From positions 1 to 64,000 of the forward strand of contig JADJCV010000002.1 in the NCBI GenBank assembly GCA_016703025.1: a stretch of 64,000 nt of DNA. Reading direction: 5' to 3'. This document shows, in pieces, positions 40,607 through 48,419 of this stretch. The notes beneath the pieces are model-generated. The model saw nothing but the letters and a program-made list of their open reading frames with translations. It was not told the origin of the DNA and did no database searches. This DNA is from Candidatus Avedoeria danica. Lineage in GTDB: Bacteria; Chloroflexota; Anaerolineae; Epilineales; Epilineaceae. The position numbers and the translations under genes were made by a program. Position 1 is the stretch's first letter. Every line of letters begins with the position of its first letter.

Positions 40607-41892
40607 CCACCCGCATCTCCACCGTCCACGCCCGCGAGGTCCTCGACTCCCGCGGCAACCCCACCGTCGAAGCGTTCGTCACCCTCGCCGGCGGTGCCGT
40701 CGGCAGCGCGATGGTCCCGTCCGGCGCCTCGACCGGTGCGCACGAGGCCGTCGAGCGGCGGGACGGCGTGAAAGGGCGATACGGCGGCAAGGGTGTGCTG
40801 GGCGCCGTCGCATCGGTGAACGATGAGATCGCCCGCGCCGTCGCCGGCACCCACCGCGACGCCCTCGACCAGCGCGGGCTCGACGGAATGCTCTGCGCGC
40901 TCGACGGCACCCCCACCAAGGCACGCCTCGGCGCGAACGCGATCCTCGCCGTGAGCCTGGCGAACGCCCGCGCCGCCGCGCACGCCGTCGGCCTGCCGCT
41001 CTACCGCTACCTCGGCGGTCCGAACGGCCACGTCCTGCCGGTGCCGATGCTGAACATCCTGAACGGCGGCAAGCACGCCTCGAACTCGACGGACTTCCAG
41101 GAGTTCATGGTCATGCCCGTCGGCGCACCGACGTTTGCCGAGGGGCTTCGCTGGGGCGTCGAGGTCTACCAGGCGCTCAAGGGCGTCCTCAAAGACATGG
41201 GCCAGGCCACCAACGTCGGCGACGAGGGCGGCTTCGCGCCGAGCCTGCCGTCCAATCAGGCCGCGGTCGAGCTCGTGCTGCAGGCGATCGAGCGCGCCGG
41301 ATACCAGCCGGGCCAGGACGTCGCCATCGCCCTCGACCCGGCGGCGAGCGAGGTCTTCGAGGGCGGTACGTACAACCTCGCCGTCGAGCACCGGTCGCTC
41401 ACGCCGGGCGGCATGGTCGACTTCTGGGCCGATTGGGCGAAGCGCTACCCCATCGTGAGCATCGAGGACGGTCTGGCGGAGGACGATTGGGACGCCTGGG
41501 CCGCCCTGACCGCCCGCATCGGCGACACCGTCCAGCTCGTCGGCGACGACTTGCTCGTCACGAACGTCGAGCGGCTCGATCGCGCGATCCGGGGCGGGAA
41601 CGCGAACAGCATCCTGATCAAGCTCAACCAGATCGGCACCCTGACCGAAACCCTCGATGCGATCCACACCGCCCAGCGTGCCGGCTGGACCGCCGTGATC
41701 AGCCACCGCTCCGGCGAGACCGAGGACGCCTTCATCGCCGACCTGGCCGTGGCCACGAACGCCGGCCAGATCAAAGCCGGCGCCCCCGCCCGCTCGGACC
41801 GCGTCGCCAAGTACAACCGGCTGCTCGCGATCGCGGATGAGTTGGGGGCGTCGGCGGAATATGCGGGGCGGGCGGCGCTGAATGGGCGGTAG
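40603..41892 (+). CDS. eno: Enolase (phosphopyruvate hydratase)
   Basis: 429 residues; ATG 40603 overlaps the mazG stop by 4 nt, with AGGAG 8 nt upstream. Glycolytic conversion of 2-phosphoglycerate to PEP, also part of degradosomes. Signatures: VHAREVLDSRGNPTVEAFV, MVPSGASTGAHEAVERRD, VLPVPMLNILNGGKHASNST, FQEFMVMPVG, GDEGGFAPSLPSN. Metal ligands: the Asp of IALDPAASEVF, the Glu of YPIVSIEDGLAEDDW, and the Asp of QLVGDDLLVTN. The Lys of ILIKLNQIGTLTET and the classic SHRSGETEDAFIADLAVAT follow. Coupled to mazG, a frequent arrangement in neither E. coli nor Bacillus but plausible as a housekeeping operon with hemL after 18 nt. Confidence 0.97.
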   Translation: MTTRISTVHAREVLDSRGNPTVEAFVTLAGGAVGSAMVPSGASTGAHEAVERRDGVKGRYGGKGVLGAVASVNDEIARAVAGTHRDALDQRGLDGMLCALDGTPTKARLGANAILAVSLANARAAAHAVGLPLYRYLGGPNGHVLPVPMLNILNGGKHASNSTDFQEFMVMPVGAPTFAEGLRWGVEVYQALKGVLKDMGQATNVGDEGGFAPSLPSNQAAVELVLQAIERAGYQPGQDVAIALDPAASEVFEGGTYNLAVEHRSLTPGGMVDFWADWAKRYPIVSIEDGLAEDDWDAWAALTARIGDTVQLVGDDLLVTNVERLDRAIRGGNANSILIKLNQIGTLTETLDAIHTAQRAGWTAVISHRSGETEDAFIADLAVATNAGQIKAGAPARSDRVAKYNRLLAIADELGASAEYAGRAALNGR

Positions 41893-41910
41893 GGCAGGGG
41901 GCGTAGGCCG

Positions 41911-43593
41911 TTGATCCCCCCCGCCTCTCGCTCCTTCGCCACGTCCGCCCGCCTCTTCGCCGCCGCCCAACGCGTCCTCCCCGGCGGCGTCGACAGCCCC
42001 GTCCGCGCCTTCCGCGCCGTCGGCGGCCACCCGCTGTTCATCGAGCGCGGCGAGGGCGCGTACGTCGTCGACGCGGACGGGAACCGGTACGTGGATTACG
42101 TCGGCTCGTGGGGGCCGCTCATCCTGGGCCACTGCCACCCGGCCGTCGTCGAGGCGATCCGCGACCAGGCCGGGCGCGGGACGAGCTTCGGGGCACCGAC
42201 ACGGCTCGAGACGGCGCTGGCGGAGCGGATCATCGCCGCCGTGCCGGCCGTCGAGTGCATCCGCTTCGTCAGCTCGGGCACCGAGGCGACGATGAGCGCG
42301 CTGCGGTTGGCGCGGGCGGTCACGGGGCGCGACAAGATCGTGAAGTTCGACGGCGGCTACCATGGGCACGCGGATGCCCTGCTGGTGGCGGCAGGATCCG
42401 GCGTGGCAACGCTCGGGCTGCCGGACTCGCCGGGCGTGACGGCGGGTGCGGCGGCGGACACGCTCGTCGCGCCATACAACGACATCGCGGCGGTCGAGGC
42501 GCTGTTCGACGCTGCGGCGCGGGCGAACGCGGGCGTGGACGCGATCGCTGCCGTCATCGTCGAGCCCGTCGCCGGCAACATGGGCCTCGTGCCGCCGTTG
42601 CCGGGGTTCCTCGCGGGGCTGCGGGACGTGTGCGACCGACACGGCGCGCTCCTCGTGTTCGACGAGGTGATGACCGGCTTCCGTGTCGCCTACGGCGGCG
42701 CCGGCGCGCTGTACGGCGTGCGGCCCGACCTCGTCGCCCTCGGAAAGGTCATCGGCGCCGGCCTGCCGGTCGGGGCCTACGGCGGTCGCGCGGACCTCAT
42801 GGCCCACGTGGCGCCCGCCGGGTCGATGTACCAGGCCGGCACGCTGTCCGGCAACCCGCTGGCGATGGCGGCGGGCATCGCCCAGCTCGACGTGTTGGCC
42901 GAGGAGGCGACGTACGAGCGGCTGGCGGCGCTCTCGACGCGGCTCGTCGACGGCCTCGCGGCGGCGGCGCGCGATGCGGGCGTCGCGTTGACGACGGCGG
43001 CCGTGGGCGGGATGTTCGGCTTCTTCTTCACGCCCGGGCCGGTCGTCGACTACGCATCGGCCAAGCGGGCCGACGTCGACGCCTTCCGGCGGTTCTTCTG
43101 GGGGATGATCCAGCGCGGGCACTACCTGGCGCCGAGCGCGTTCGAGGCGGGGTTCGTGAGCTTGGCGCATGCGCAGGACGACGTCGATGAGACGGTGGGG
43201 GCGGCGGGGGAGGTCATGGCGAGGCTGCGCGGCGCCTCATGCGCGGTCGAGCAGGCGAACCGGGTGGGCCACCACGGCGTCGACGCGCAACACCTGGGGC
43301 CCCCCGGGGCGACGATGGCATTGAACATCAAGAACGACCGGGTCGAACGCCTCGCGGCTGAGGTCGCGGCCATGACCGGCGAGACGAAGGTGGAAGCCGT
43401 GCGCCGGGCGCTCGAGGAGCGCAAGGCGCGCCTGACGTTGGGCGGAGCGCCAGGCGATAGCGCGGGCTGGGACAGGGCGATGCGGATCATGGAGCGCGAG
43501 ATCTGGCCGGCGATCCCCGTCGCCGAGCTCGGCCGGCGCCTCAGCCGAGAGGAAGAGGACGCGATCCTCGGCTACGGGCCGGAGGGCGTGTGA
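41911..43593 (+). CDS. hemL: Glutamate-1-semialdehyde 2,1-aminomutase, continuous with a VapB antitoxin frame
   Basis: 560 codons from TTG 41911, the only start that keeps the conserved N-terminus SARLFAAAQRVLPGGVDSPV. HemL makes 5-aminolevulinate for tetrapyrroles with PLP. Strings: RFVSSGTEATMSALRLARAV, FDGGYHGHADALLVAAGSGV, VIVEPVAGNMGLVPP, LLVFDEVMTGFRV, PLP Lys in LVALGKVIGAGLPVGAYGGR, MYQAGTLSGNPLAMAAG, and the closing SLAHAQDDVDETVGAAGEVM. A normal HemL is about 430 residues and would end near 43230. Here no stop occurs: about 30 linker residues (GASCAVEQANRVGHHGVDAQ) lead straight into a VapB-like antitoxin beginning at codon 469. Either the hemL stop was lost or the two are a real fusion; translation of vapB from its own ATG is also possible. 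Confidence 0.88.
   Translation: MIPPASRSFATSARLFAAAQRVLPGGVDSPVRAFRAVGGHPLFIERGEGAYVVDADGNRYVDYVGSWGPLILGHCHPAVVEAIRDQAGRGTSFGAPTRLETALAERIIAAVPAVECIRFVSSGTEATMSALRLARAVTGRDKIVKFDGGYHGHADALLVAAGSGVATLGLPDSPGVTAGAAADTLVAPYNDIAAVEALFDAAARANAGVDAIAAVIVEPVAGNMGLVPPLPGFLAGLRDVCDRHGALLVFDEVMTGFRVAYGGAGALYGVRPDLVALGKVIGAGLPVGAYGGRADLMAHVAPAGSMYQAGTLSGNPLAMAAGIAQLDVLAEEATYERLAALSTRLVDGLAAAARDAGVALTTAAVGGMFGFFFTPGPVVDYASAKRADVDAFRRFFWGMIQRGHYLAPSAFEAGFVSLAHAQDDVDETVGAAGEVMARLRGASCAVEQANRVGHHGVDAQHLGPPGATMALNIKNDRVERLAAEVAAMTGETKVEAVRRALEERKARLTLGGAPGDSAGWDRAMRIMEREIWPAIPVAELGRRLSREEEDAILGYGPEGV
43315..43593 (+). CDS. vapB: VapB-family antitoxin (PSK_trans_fac type), in frame with hemL
   Basis: 92 residues from ATG 43315 if translated alone: MALNIKNDRVERLAAEVAAM, then TGETKVEAVRRALEERKARL, the N-terminal DNA-binding region of rv0623/PSK-type VapB antitoxins. 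The C-terminal half (WPAIPVAELGRRLSREEEDA, ILGYGPEGV) should wrap the toxin. No good Shine-Dalgarno precedes the ATG (GGGGCGACG). The frame is open back into hemL. The stop overlaps the vapC start as GTGTGA, the usual coupling of antitoxin and toxin. Confidence 0.85.
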   Translation: MALNIKNDRVERLAAEVAAMTGETKVEAVRRALEERKARLTLGGAPGDSAGWDRAMRIMEREIWPAIPVAELGRRLSREEEDAILGYGPEGV

Positions 43594-43976
43594 TCCTCGA
43601 TACCTCGGCGATCATCGCGATCCTGTTCCGTGAGGCCGGTGCCGGGGCGCTGCTGGAGCGCTTGTGGAGCGCCACGGTGCGCGCCGTCGGCGCGCCGACG
43701 CTCGTCGAGGCGGGAGTCGTCCTGACGGCGCGCGCAGGCGAGGCGGCCGTCCCACTCCTCCATCACTTCCTCGACGCCTTCAGCATCGCCACGGTCCCGT
43801 TCGATGGCCGTCATGCGCAGGAGGCGGTGGCGATCTACAACACCTTCGGCAAGGGCCATCATCCGGCGGGCCTCAACTACGGCGATTGCCTGAGCATGGC
43901 CACGGCACGCCTGGCCGGGCTGCCGTTGCTGTGCGTCGGCGACGATTTCAGTCGGACGGATGTGGAGTTGGCGTGA
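43590..43976 (+). CDS. vapC: VapC toxin, PIN-domain ribonuclease
   Basis: 128 residues from GTG 43590, which overlaps the vapB stop by 4 nt. PIN-domain acidic residues: Asp4 in ILDTSAIIAIL, the Glu of TLVEAGVVL (about 40), the Asp of GLNYGDCLSMATARL (about 98) and the Asp pair in LCVGDDFSRTDVEL. Mg-dependent endoribonuclease, usually cutting tRNA or rRNA, neutralised by VapB. Intact length. It marks the left border of the defence cassette at 44105-49602. Confidence 0.92.
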   Translation: MILDTSAIIAILFREAGAGALLERLWSATVRAVGAPTLVEAGVVLTARAGEAAVPLLHHFLDAFSIATVPFDGRHAQEAVAIYNTFGKGHHPAGLNYGDCLSMATARLAGLPLLCVGDDFSRTDVELA

Positions 43977-44104
43977 GCTGCGCGCGGGGCCACGATTAGG
44001 GACGGTGCCCTCCACTCAACAGCCCGCGGACTTGACCTCGCCAGCGGCCACGGAAGAGTGTGCGGGATTCGTTGCCGGGAGATGCACGAGAAGGACCTTG
44101 CCGC

Positions 44105-45286
44105 ATGAGCGCCATAGACGATGTGATCGCCACTACGCGGGCGCGGCTGGAGCAGCTTCGCAGCCGCGGGACAGATCTCAACGAGCAGAATACCAAGGCG
44201 ACGCTCATCGATCCCGTGCTGGCGGCACTCGGGTGGGACCTGCACAACGTCGACGAGGTCGATCGGGAGTACAAACGCAAGCCCCAAGACAACCCGGTCG
44301 ATTACGCGCTGTTGCTGATGCGAGCTCCGCGGCTCTTCATCGAGGCAAAGGCGCTCCGCGTCGACCTGAACGACCGCAAGTCTGTGGCGCAGACCCTGGG
44401 CTATGCCACGGTGGTCGGCGTCGAGTGGTGCGTCCTCACGAATGGCGACGAGTACCGTCTCTACAATGCGCACGCCGCTGTGGACGTCGAGGAGAAGCTG
44501 TTTCGCTCGGTAAGGATCTCCGATGAGCACGGGCGTGACTCCCTGCGCGCCACACTCGAGCTCCTCTCCAAGGACAAGCTTGGCGCGAACCAACTAAGCG
44601 CGATATGGAAGGCCCACTTCATCGACCGTCAAGTGAAAGCCGTCGTCACGGGCCTGCTGCAGGACCCGGATCCAGCCACGGTGCGGTTGATCCAGAAGCG
44701 CCTGCCGATGTTCCGGCCTCCGGAGATTCGCGATTCGCTCAGACGGGCGGATGTCCGGGTCACCTTCCCAAGCGAAACGCTGGACGAGGCGCCGCCGCGA
44801 CGCGCGACCCATCGCACCGCGGCGGCGTCGACGGCGCCGGCTAGCCCGGCGAAGCTGGCGGCCTCGGTCGGGGCGCCGCCCGCACCCGAGCCTGTGAAGC
44901 TGCCATCGGCCCCGTCGGACACTGACTCGCCGCGTCCAGTCCCCGTGCGGATAGATGTGTCGCTAGCTGACCTCATCGCCGCCGGGCATGTCCGTCCGCC
45001 CATGCGGCTGGAAGTACGGTACAAGGGACGCGAGTTGACTGCAGAGGTCCTCCCCGACGGCCGGGTGGCGTTCGCTGGCGCGGCATATGACTCTCCGTCG
45101 ACCGCTGCCGCCTGCGCGCGGATGACGATCATCGGCAAACCGGCGAAGTGGGCAAGGCCACCTACGAACGGCTGGACTTTCTGGCGATGTACGGACCCAG
45201 AGACGAGCCAGCTTGTTGCGCTGGACGTGCTGCGCCAGAGGTGGATCGCCGAGCGGAACCAGGCGAACCAGAACTTCCAGACGTAG
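44105..45286 (+). CDS. HsdR-N-type nuclease domain fused to RAMA modified-DNA reader
   Basis: 393 residues. The ATG at 44105 has AAGGA 9 nt upstream. Domain 1 (about 10-200) is a type I restriction HSDR_N-like PD-(D/E)XK fold: NEQNTKATLIDPVLAALGWD, VDYALLL with Asp66, then LFIEAKALRVDL with Glu80 and Lys82, all the expected catalytic residues. A Pro/Ala-rich linker (about 235-280) follows. Domain 2 (about 285-361) is a RAMA domain: VSLADLIAAGHVRPPMRLEV, ELTAEVLPDGRVAFAG, AYDSPSTAAACARM and TNGWTFWRC. RAMA is predicted to recognise modified bases in restriction systems. The protein may bind modified foreign DNA and cut it, or recruit McrBC encoded 660 nt downstream. First gene of the cassette. 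Confidence 0.85.
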   Translation: MSAIDDVIATTRARLEQLRSRGTDLNEQNTKATLIDPVLAALGWDLHNVDEVDREYKRKPQDNPVDYALLLMRAPRLFIEAKALRVDLNDRKSVAQTLGYATVVGVEWCVLTNGDEYRLYNAHAAVDVEEKLFRSVRISDEHGRDSLRATLELLSKDKLGANQLSAIWKAHFIDRQVKAVVTGLLQDPDPATVRLIQKRLPMFRPPEIRDSLRRADVRVTFPSETLDEAPPRRATHRTAAASTAPASPAKLAASVGAPPAPEPVKLPSAPSDTDSPRPVPVRIDVSLADLIAAGHVRPPMRLEVRYKGRELTAEVLPDGRVAFAGAAYDSPSTAAACARMTIIGKPAKWARPPTNGWTFWRCTDPETSQLVALDVLRQRWIAERNQANQNFQT

Positions 45287-45314
45287 CGAATCGCGCCGCG
45301 GTGCAGGAGTCAAG

Positions 45315-45863
45315 ATGATCCTTCGCGTGTGTTCGTGGAACCTCCGCAAGCCCGGCCGCGGCCAGGCCGCGCGCCGCGTGCAAGCGCTCCGCGATCTCGA
45401 CTGCGATGTCTACCTCCTCCAAGAAGTCACGCCGCACGTCTGGCAGCACATTGTCGCCAGCGACTTCGTAGCCGGCCGTACCTACTCGATTTCTGATCTC
45501 GGCATCGAGCCGAGCGGTCCACAGCCCCACGGCGCCGTCGTGCTGGCGCGCCCACCGTTCCGGCTGACAAGGCCGACGGAGATCCCGGGCTTGCCCAAGC
45601 GCGAGCGCGGGTTGGCTGCCTTGGTCAGCGATGGCCGGACAACCGTTCAGGTCGCGAGCTGGTACGCGCCCAACGCAGCGGGCAATGGCGTCGCCGCGAA
45701 GATGGCCGCCTACAAGGCAGTGACTCGCTGGCTGGCAAACATCGAGTCACCGGACGTGCGCGTTCGTGCCTGCCGCTACGACCTCGCCGCCGGGGTGGCC
45801 GCCGGCAGCGACCACGCGGTTGTGCGGGCGGAGGTCGAGTTCGGGACATCGGAGGGGTCCTGA
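45315..45863 (+). CDS. EEP-family protein, probably internally deleted
   Basis: 182 residues; ATG 45315 with AGGAG 5 nt before it. Start LRVCSWNLRKPGRGQAARRV and LDCDVYLLQEVTPHVW are the Asn and Glu motifs of endonuclease/exonuclease/phosphatase proteins. The strands LVSDGRTTVQVASWYAPNAA and the closing AAGSDHAVVRAEVEFG (final Asp-His) are also present. Between them, after VTRWLANIESPDVRVRACRY, the central block with the GD-x-N catalytic Asp-Asn is missing, and total length is well below the usual 230-280. So it is either an inactive remnant or a reduced, non-catalytic family member. Intact frame, tight spacing and a good ribosome-binding site argue for expression. Lies between the RAMA protein and mcrB. 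Confidence 0.7.
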   Translation: MILRVCSWNLRKPGRGQAARRVQALRDLDCDVYLLQEVTPHVWQHIVASDFVAGRTYSISDLGIEPSGPQPHGAVVLARPPFRLTRPTEIPGLPKRERGLAALVSDGRTTVQVASWYAPNAAGNGVAAKMAAYKAVTRWLANIESPDVRVRACRYDLAAGVAAGSDHAVVRAEVEFGTSEGS

Positions 45864-45947
45864 AGCTGATCTGGAACGCGAACGCCCTTCCGCCTACCAT
45901 CCCCGTTCGAATCCAAAGGGTTCACGACCGTCGACACGGAGGGGTCC

Positions 45948-48419
45948 ATGGCCCGCTGCCCAAGTCCGAAATCCGCGCCCGTCTACCCCGCGGCCCAGCA
46001 GTTTGTCGACCGAGCCCTCGCGCGGCATGACTCTTTGTTCTCGCCGGGGCAGAGCATCTGGTCGTCGGCCATACTCGACGATCTGCACACCAGGTTCGTT
46101 GAGCAGCCGATCGAGACACCTGAGCCGTTCATGGTGAAGTTCGAGCGGCAGCTGTCAGGTGCGTCCGACGCCACGCTCCTTCTCGCGGCCGAGTGTCTGT
46201 TCGTCTACTTCCTGGTGCCTCTCAACATCAAAGGGGAGACGAAACGTGCTGCGATCCAGACAGTGTTGTCATGGATGAAGGAGCCCGTAGCCATTCCCAC
46301 CGACCTAGCTGCTGCGATGGACGGAGGCTTGGCCACGGTTGGGATCGCATACCAGACCTATCGGCCCTTCCAGCTGCAGTTCCTGATCGCGCTCGCCAGG
46401 TCGTGGCAGGTGCTAGACGACGATCGCCGGGCGGCCGCCCTTGCCGATCCGTGGGTGTTCCGCACCGTCGTCTACGACGTGCCGGTTCCGCCAGGCAGTC
46501 AGGCGATGCGCGAGTGCCTCTTGCACCTTGTCCATCCGGACACGTTCGAGCCGGCGACGCTCGTCGAGGTGAAGAAGCGGATCGCCGACAGTTTCTCTGC
46601 GTTCGTGTCGGATCCCAAGGAGAACGTGGACCGTCAGCTCCTGGAGATCCGTGGACGGCTGGCCGAGGAGTACGGTCCTGGGTTCGACTTCTGGGACGCA
46701 GGCGTTCGGGAGCGTTGGCAGCCGGACGCCGCGAACCGCTGGGGGCAGTTCGTGTACTGGGCGCGGCGGTTCCATGAGGGCACGTCGTTCACGACGCTGG
46801 AGCGGGATTACAAGGTTGAGATCGCTCGCCGGTTGCAGGACGCCCGCCAGGCGGTGATCGACAATGCGCCGGGCTGGAAGGATGTGTTGCGCCGGGCGTT
46901 CGGCCCGCCGAATAACATCACGTTCCACATCGTACACGCTCACTTCCTAGAGTGGATCGAGACCGAGCCGGTAAAGGCGCGTGCCGCGCTCGTCGCGCTT
47001 TGGGCACCCGGCGACAGCGGCGCGGACGATGCCGTCGACCAACGGATCCGGGCGTTCTCCGCGGCGCTGCCGTCGAATACGCCGTCGGCGGGCGGCCGAG
47101 TGTTCGGTATCTCCGGCACGGGCAGTCGCCTGAACATGATCGCGTTCCTGAACCTGGCAACGGACATCGAGCGGTTCCCGCCGTACGTCACCACGGCGTT
47201 CACAAAGGCGTTCGAGCTCACAGGTCATCCCAAGCCATCGGCCAGTGCGGACGAGGCGGAGAGGTACCGGCACATGCTGAACTTCCTCGACGCCCTCGAC
47301 CACGAGGCGTCGCAACGCGGCTTGGTGCTGAACGATCGGCTCGACGCCCAGTCCGTCGTCTGGTGCGTGACGAAGTGGAATCCGGATCCGGCGTGGCCGC
47401 GCGCCGATCAGAACGCGTTCCGGCGGTATCGGGGGGAGCCGCTGGAGGGCGAGGGGGACGATCCGCCTCCGCCGGGCCCGAACGGGGATCCGACAGCGCC
47501 GCCCGGCCTGAAGGCCCTCGCCGAGAGGGAGCTGCTGGACCTCGCTTACCTCGAGACGATCGACCAGCTCCTGCGCTCGAAGCGTCAGGTCATCTTCTAC
47601 GGCCCGCCCGGCACGGGGAAGACGTACATCGCCCGCAAGCTGGCCGAGGTCTATGCGGACGGTGCGACGAGCGCCGTGGAGCTCGTGCAGTTCCACCCGT
47701 CGTATGCCTACGAGGACTTTGTCGAGGGCTTTCGACCTGCCAAGGGAGGCGCGCAAGGCTTCCTGCTCACACCAGGTCCGTTGCGCCGCATTGCCGCGGC
47801 GGCCGCCAATGATCCGTCGCGCATGCACGTCCTGATCATCGACGAGGTGAACCGGGCGAACGTGGCCAAGGTGTTCGGCGAACTCTACTTCCTTCTCGAG
47901 TATCGCCGCGAAGACATCGCGCTTCAATACTCGCCCGAGCAGCGCTTTAACCTGCCCGAAAACCTGTACATCGTCGGCACGATGAACTCGGCAGACCGAT
48001 CGATCGCGCTCGTCGATGCCGCGCTCCGGCGACGATTCTACTTCGTCCCGTTCTTCCCCGATCGGCCGCCCATTCAAGACTTGTTGCGCCGGTGGCTGGC
48101 CAGGCATAAGCCCGCCCTCTCGTGGCTCGCGGACGTCGTGGACCTACTGAACGAGCGGTTGGGCGATCGAAACTTGGCCGTCGGCCCGAGCCACTTCTTG
48201 CGCCCCGATCTCAACGACGAGTGGATCCACCTGATCTGGGACTTCGCCGTCCTGCCCTATCTTGCGGAGCACTTCATCGAGGACGAGGCGCGGCTCGCCG
48301 AGTTCGGCCTCGAACGGCTGCGTGCTGCGTTGTCGGCCGGTGGGACGTTCCTCGGCGGGGGCGGTTCTCCAACTTTGACGGACGAGATGGCCAACGGTGC
48401 GGACGCTTCGCCTTCGTGA
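45948..48419 (+). CDS. mcrB: McrB-type AAA+ GTPase of a modification-dependent restriction system
   Basis: 823 residues. The last 280 are a McrB motor: Walker A GPPGTGKT (residues 552-559), then AVELVQFHPSYAYEDFVEGF, Walker B HVLIIDEVNRANVAKVFGEL, the guanine/sensor motif IVGTMNSADRSIALVDAALR and RRF. The first 540 residues are far longer than the N-terminal reader of E. coli McrB and match none of the common readers (DUF3578, EVE/YTH) by eye. They look helical, with ATLLLAAECLFVYFLVPLNI, VGIAYQTYRPFQLQFLIALA and NRWGQFVYWARRFHEG, ending in an acidic Pro/Gly linker (DDPPPPGPNGDPTAPPG). Forms a ring that activates McrC. The mcrC start lies 23 nt inside this gene. Start ATG 45948. Confidence 0.9.
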   Translation: MARCPSPKSAPVYPAAQQFVDRALARHDSLFSPGQSIWSSAILDDLHTRFVEQPIETPEPFMVKFERQLSGASDATLLLAAECLFVYFLVPLNIKGETKRAAIQTVLSWMKEPVAIPTDLAAAMDGGLATVGIAYQTYRPFQLQFLIALARSWQVLDDDRRAAALADPWVFRTVVYDVPVPPGSQAMRECLLHLVHPDTFEPATLVEVKKRIADSFSAFVSDPKENVDRQLLEIRGRLAEEYGPGFDFWDAGVRERWQPDAANRWGQFVYWARRFHEGTSFTTLERDYKVEIARRLQDARQAVIDNAPGWKDVLRRAFGPPNNITFHIVHAHFLEWIETEPVKARAALVALWAPGDSGADDAVDQRIRAFSAALPSNTPSAGGRVFGISGTGSRLNMIAFLNLATDIERFPPYVTTAFTKAFELTGHPKPSASADEAERYRHMLNFLDALDHEASQRGLVLNDRLDAQSVVWCVTKWNPDPAWPRADQNAFRRYRGEPLEGEGDDPPPPGPNGDPTAPPGLKALAERELLDLAYLETIDQLLRSKRQVIFYGPPGTGKTYIARKLAEVYADGATSAVELVQFHPSYAYEDFVEGFRPAKGGAQGFLLTPGPLRRIAAAAANDPSRMHVLIIDEVNRANVAKVFGELYFLLEYRREDIALQYSPEQRFNLPENLYIVGTMNSADRSIALVDAALRRRFYFVPFFPDRPPIQDLLRRWLARHKPALSWLADVVDLLNERLGDRNLAVGPSHFLRPDLNDEWIHLIWDFAVLPYLAEHFIEDEARLAEFGLERLRAALSAGGTFLGGGGSPTLTDEMANGADASPS

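Noticed and set aside
45905..45930. T-arm-like GTTCGAATCC suggesting a tRNA gene
   Set aside because: The flanking bases do not form a T-stem, and no acceptor or anticodon arm could be found upstream.
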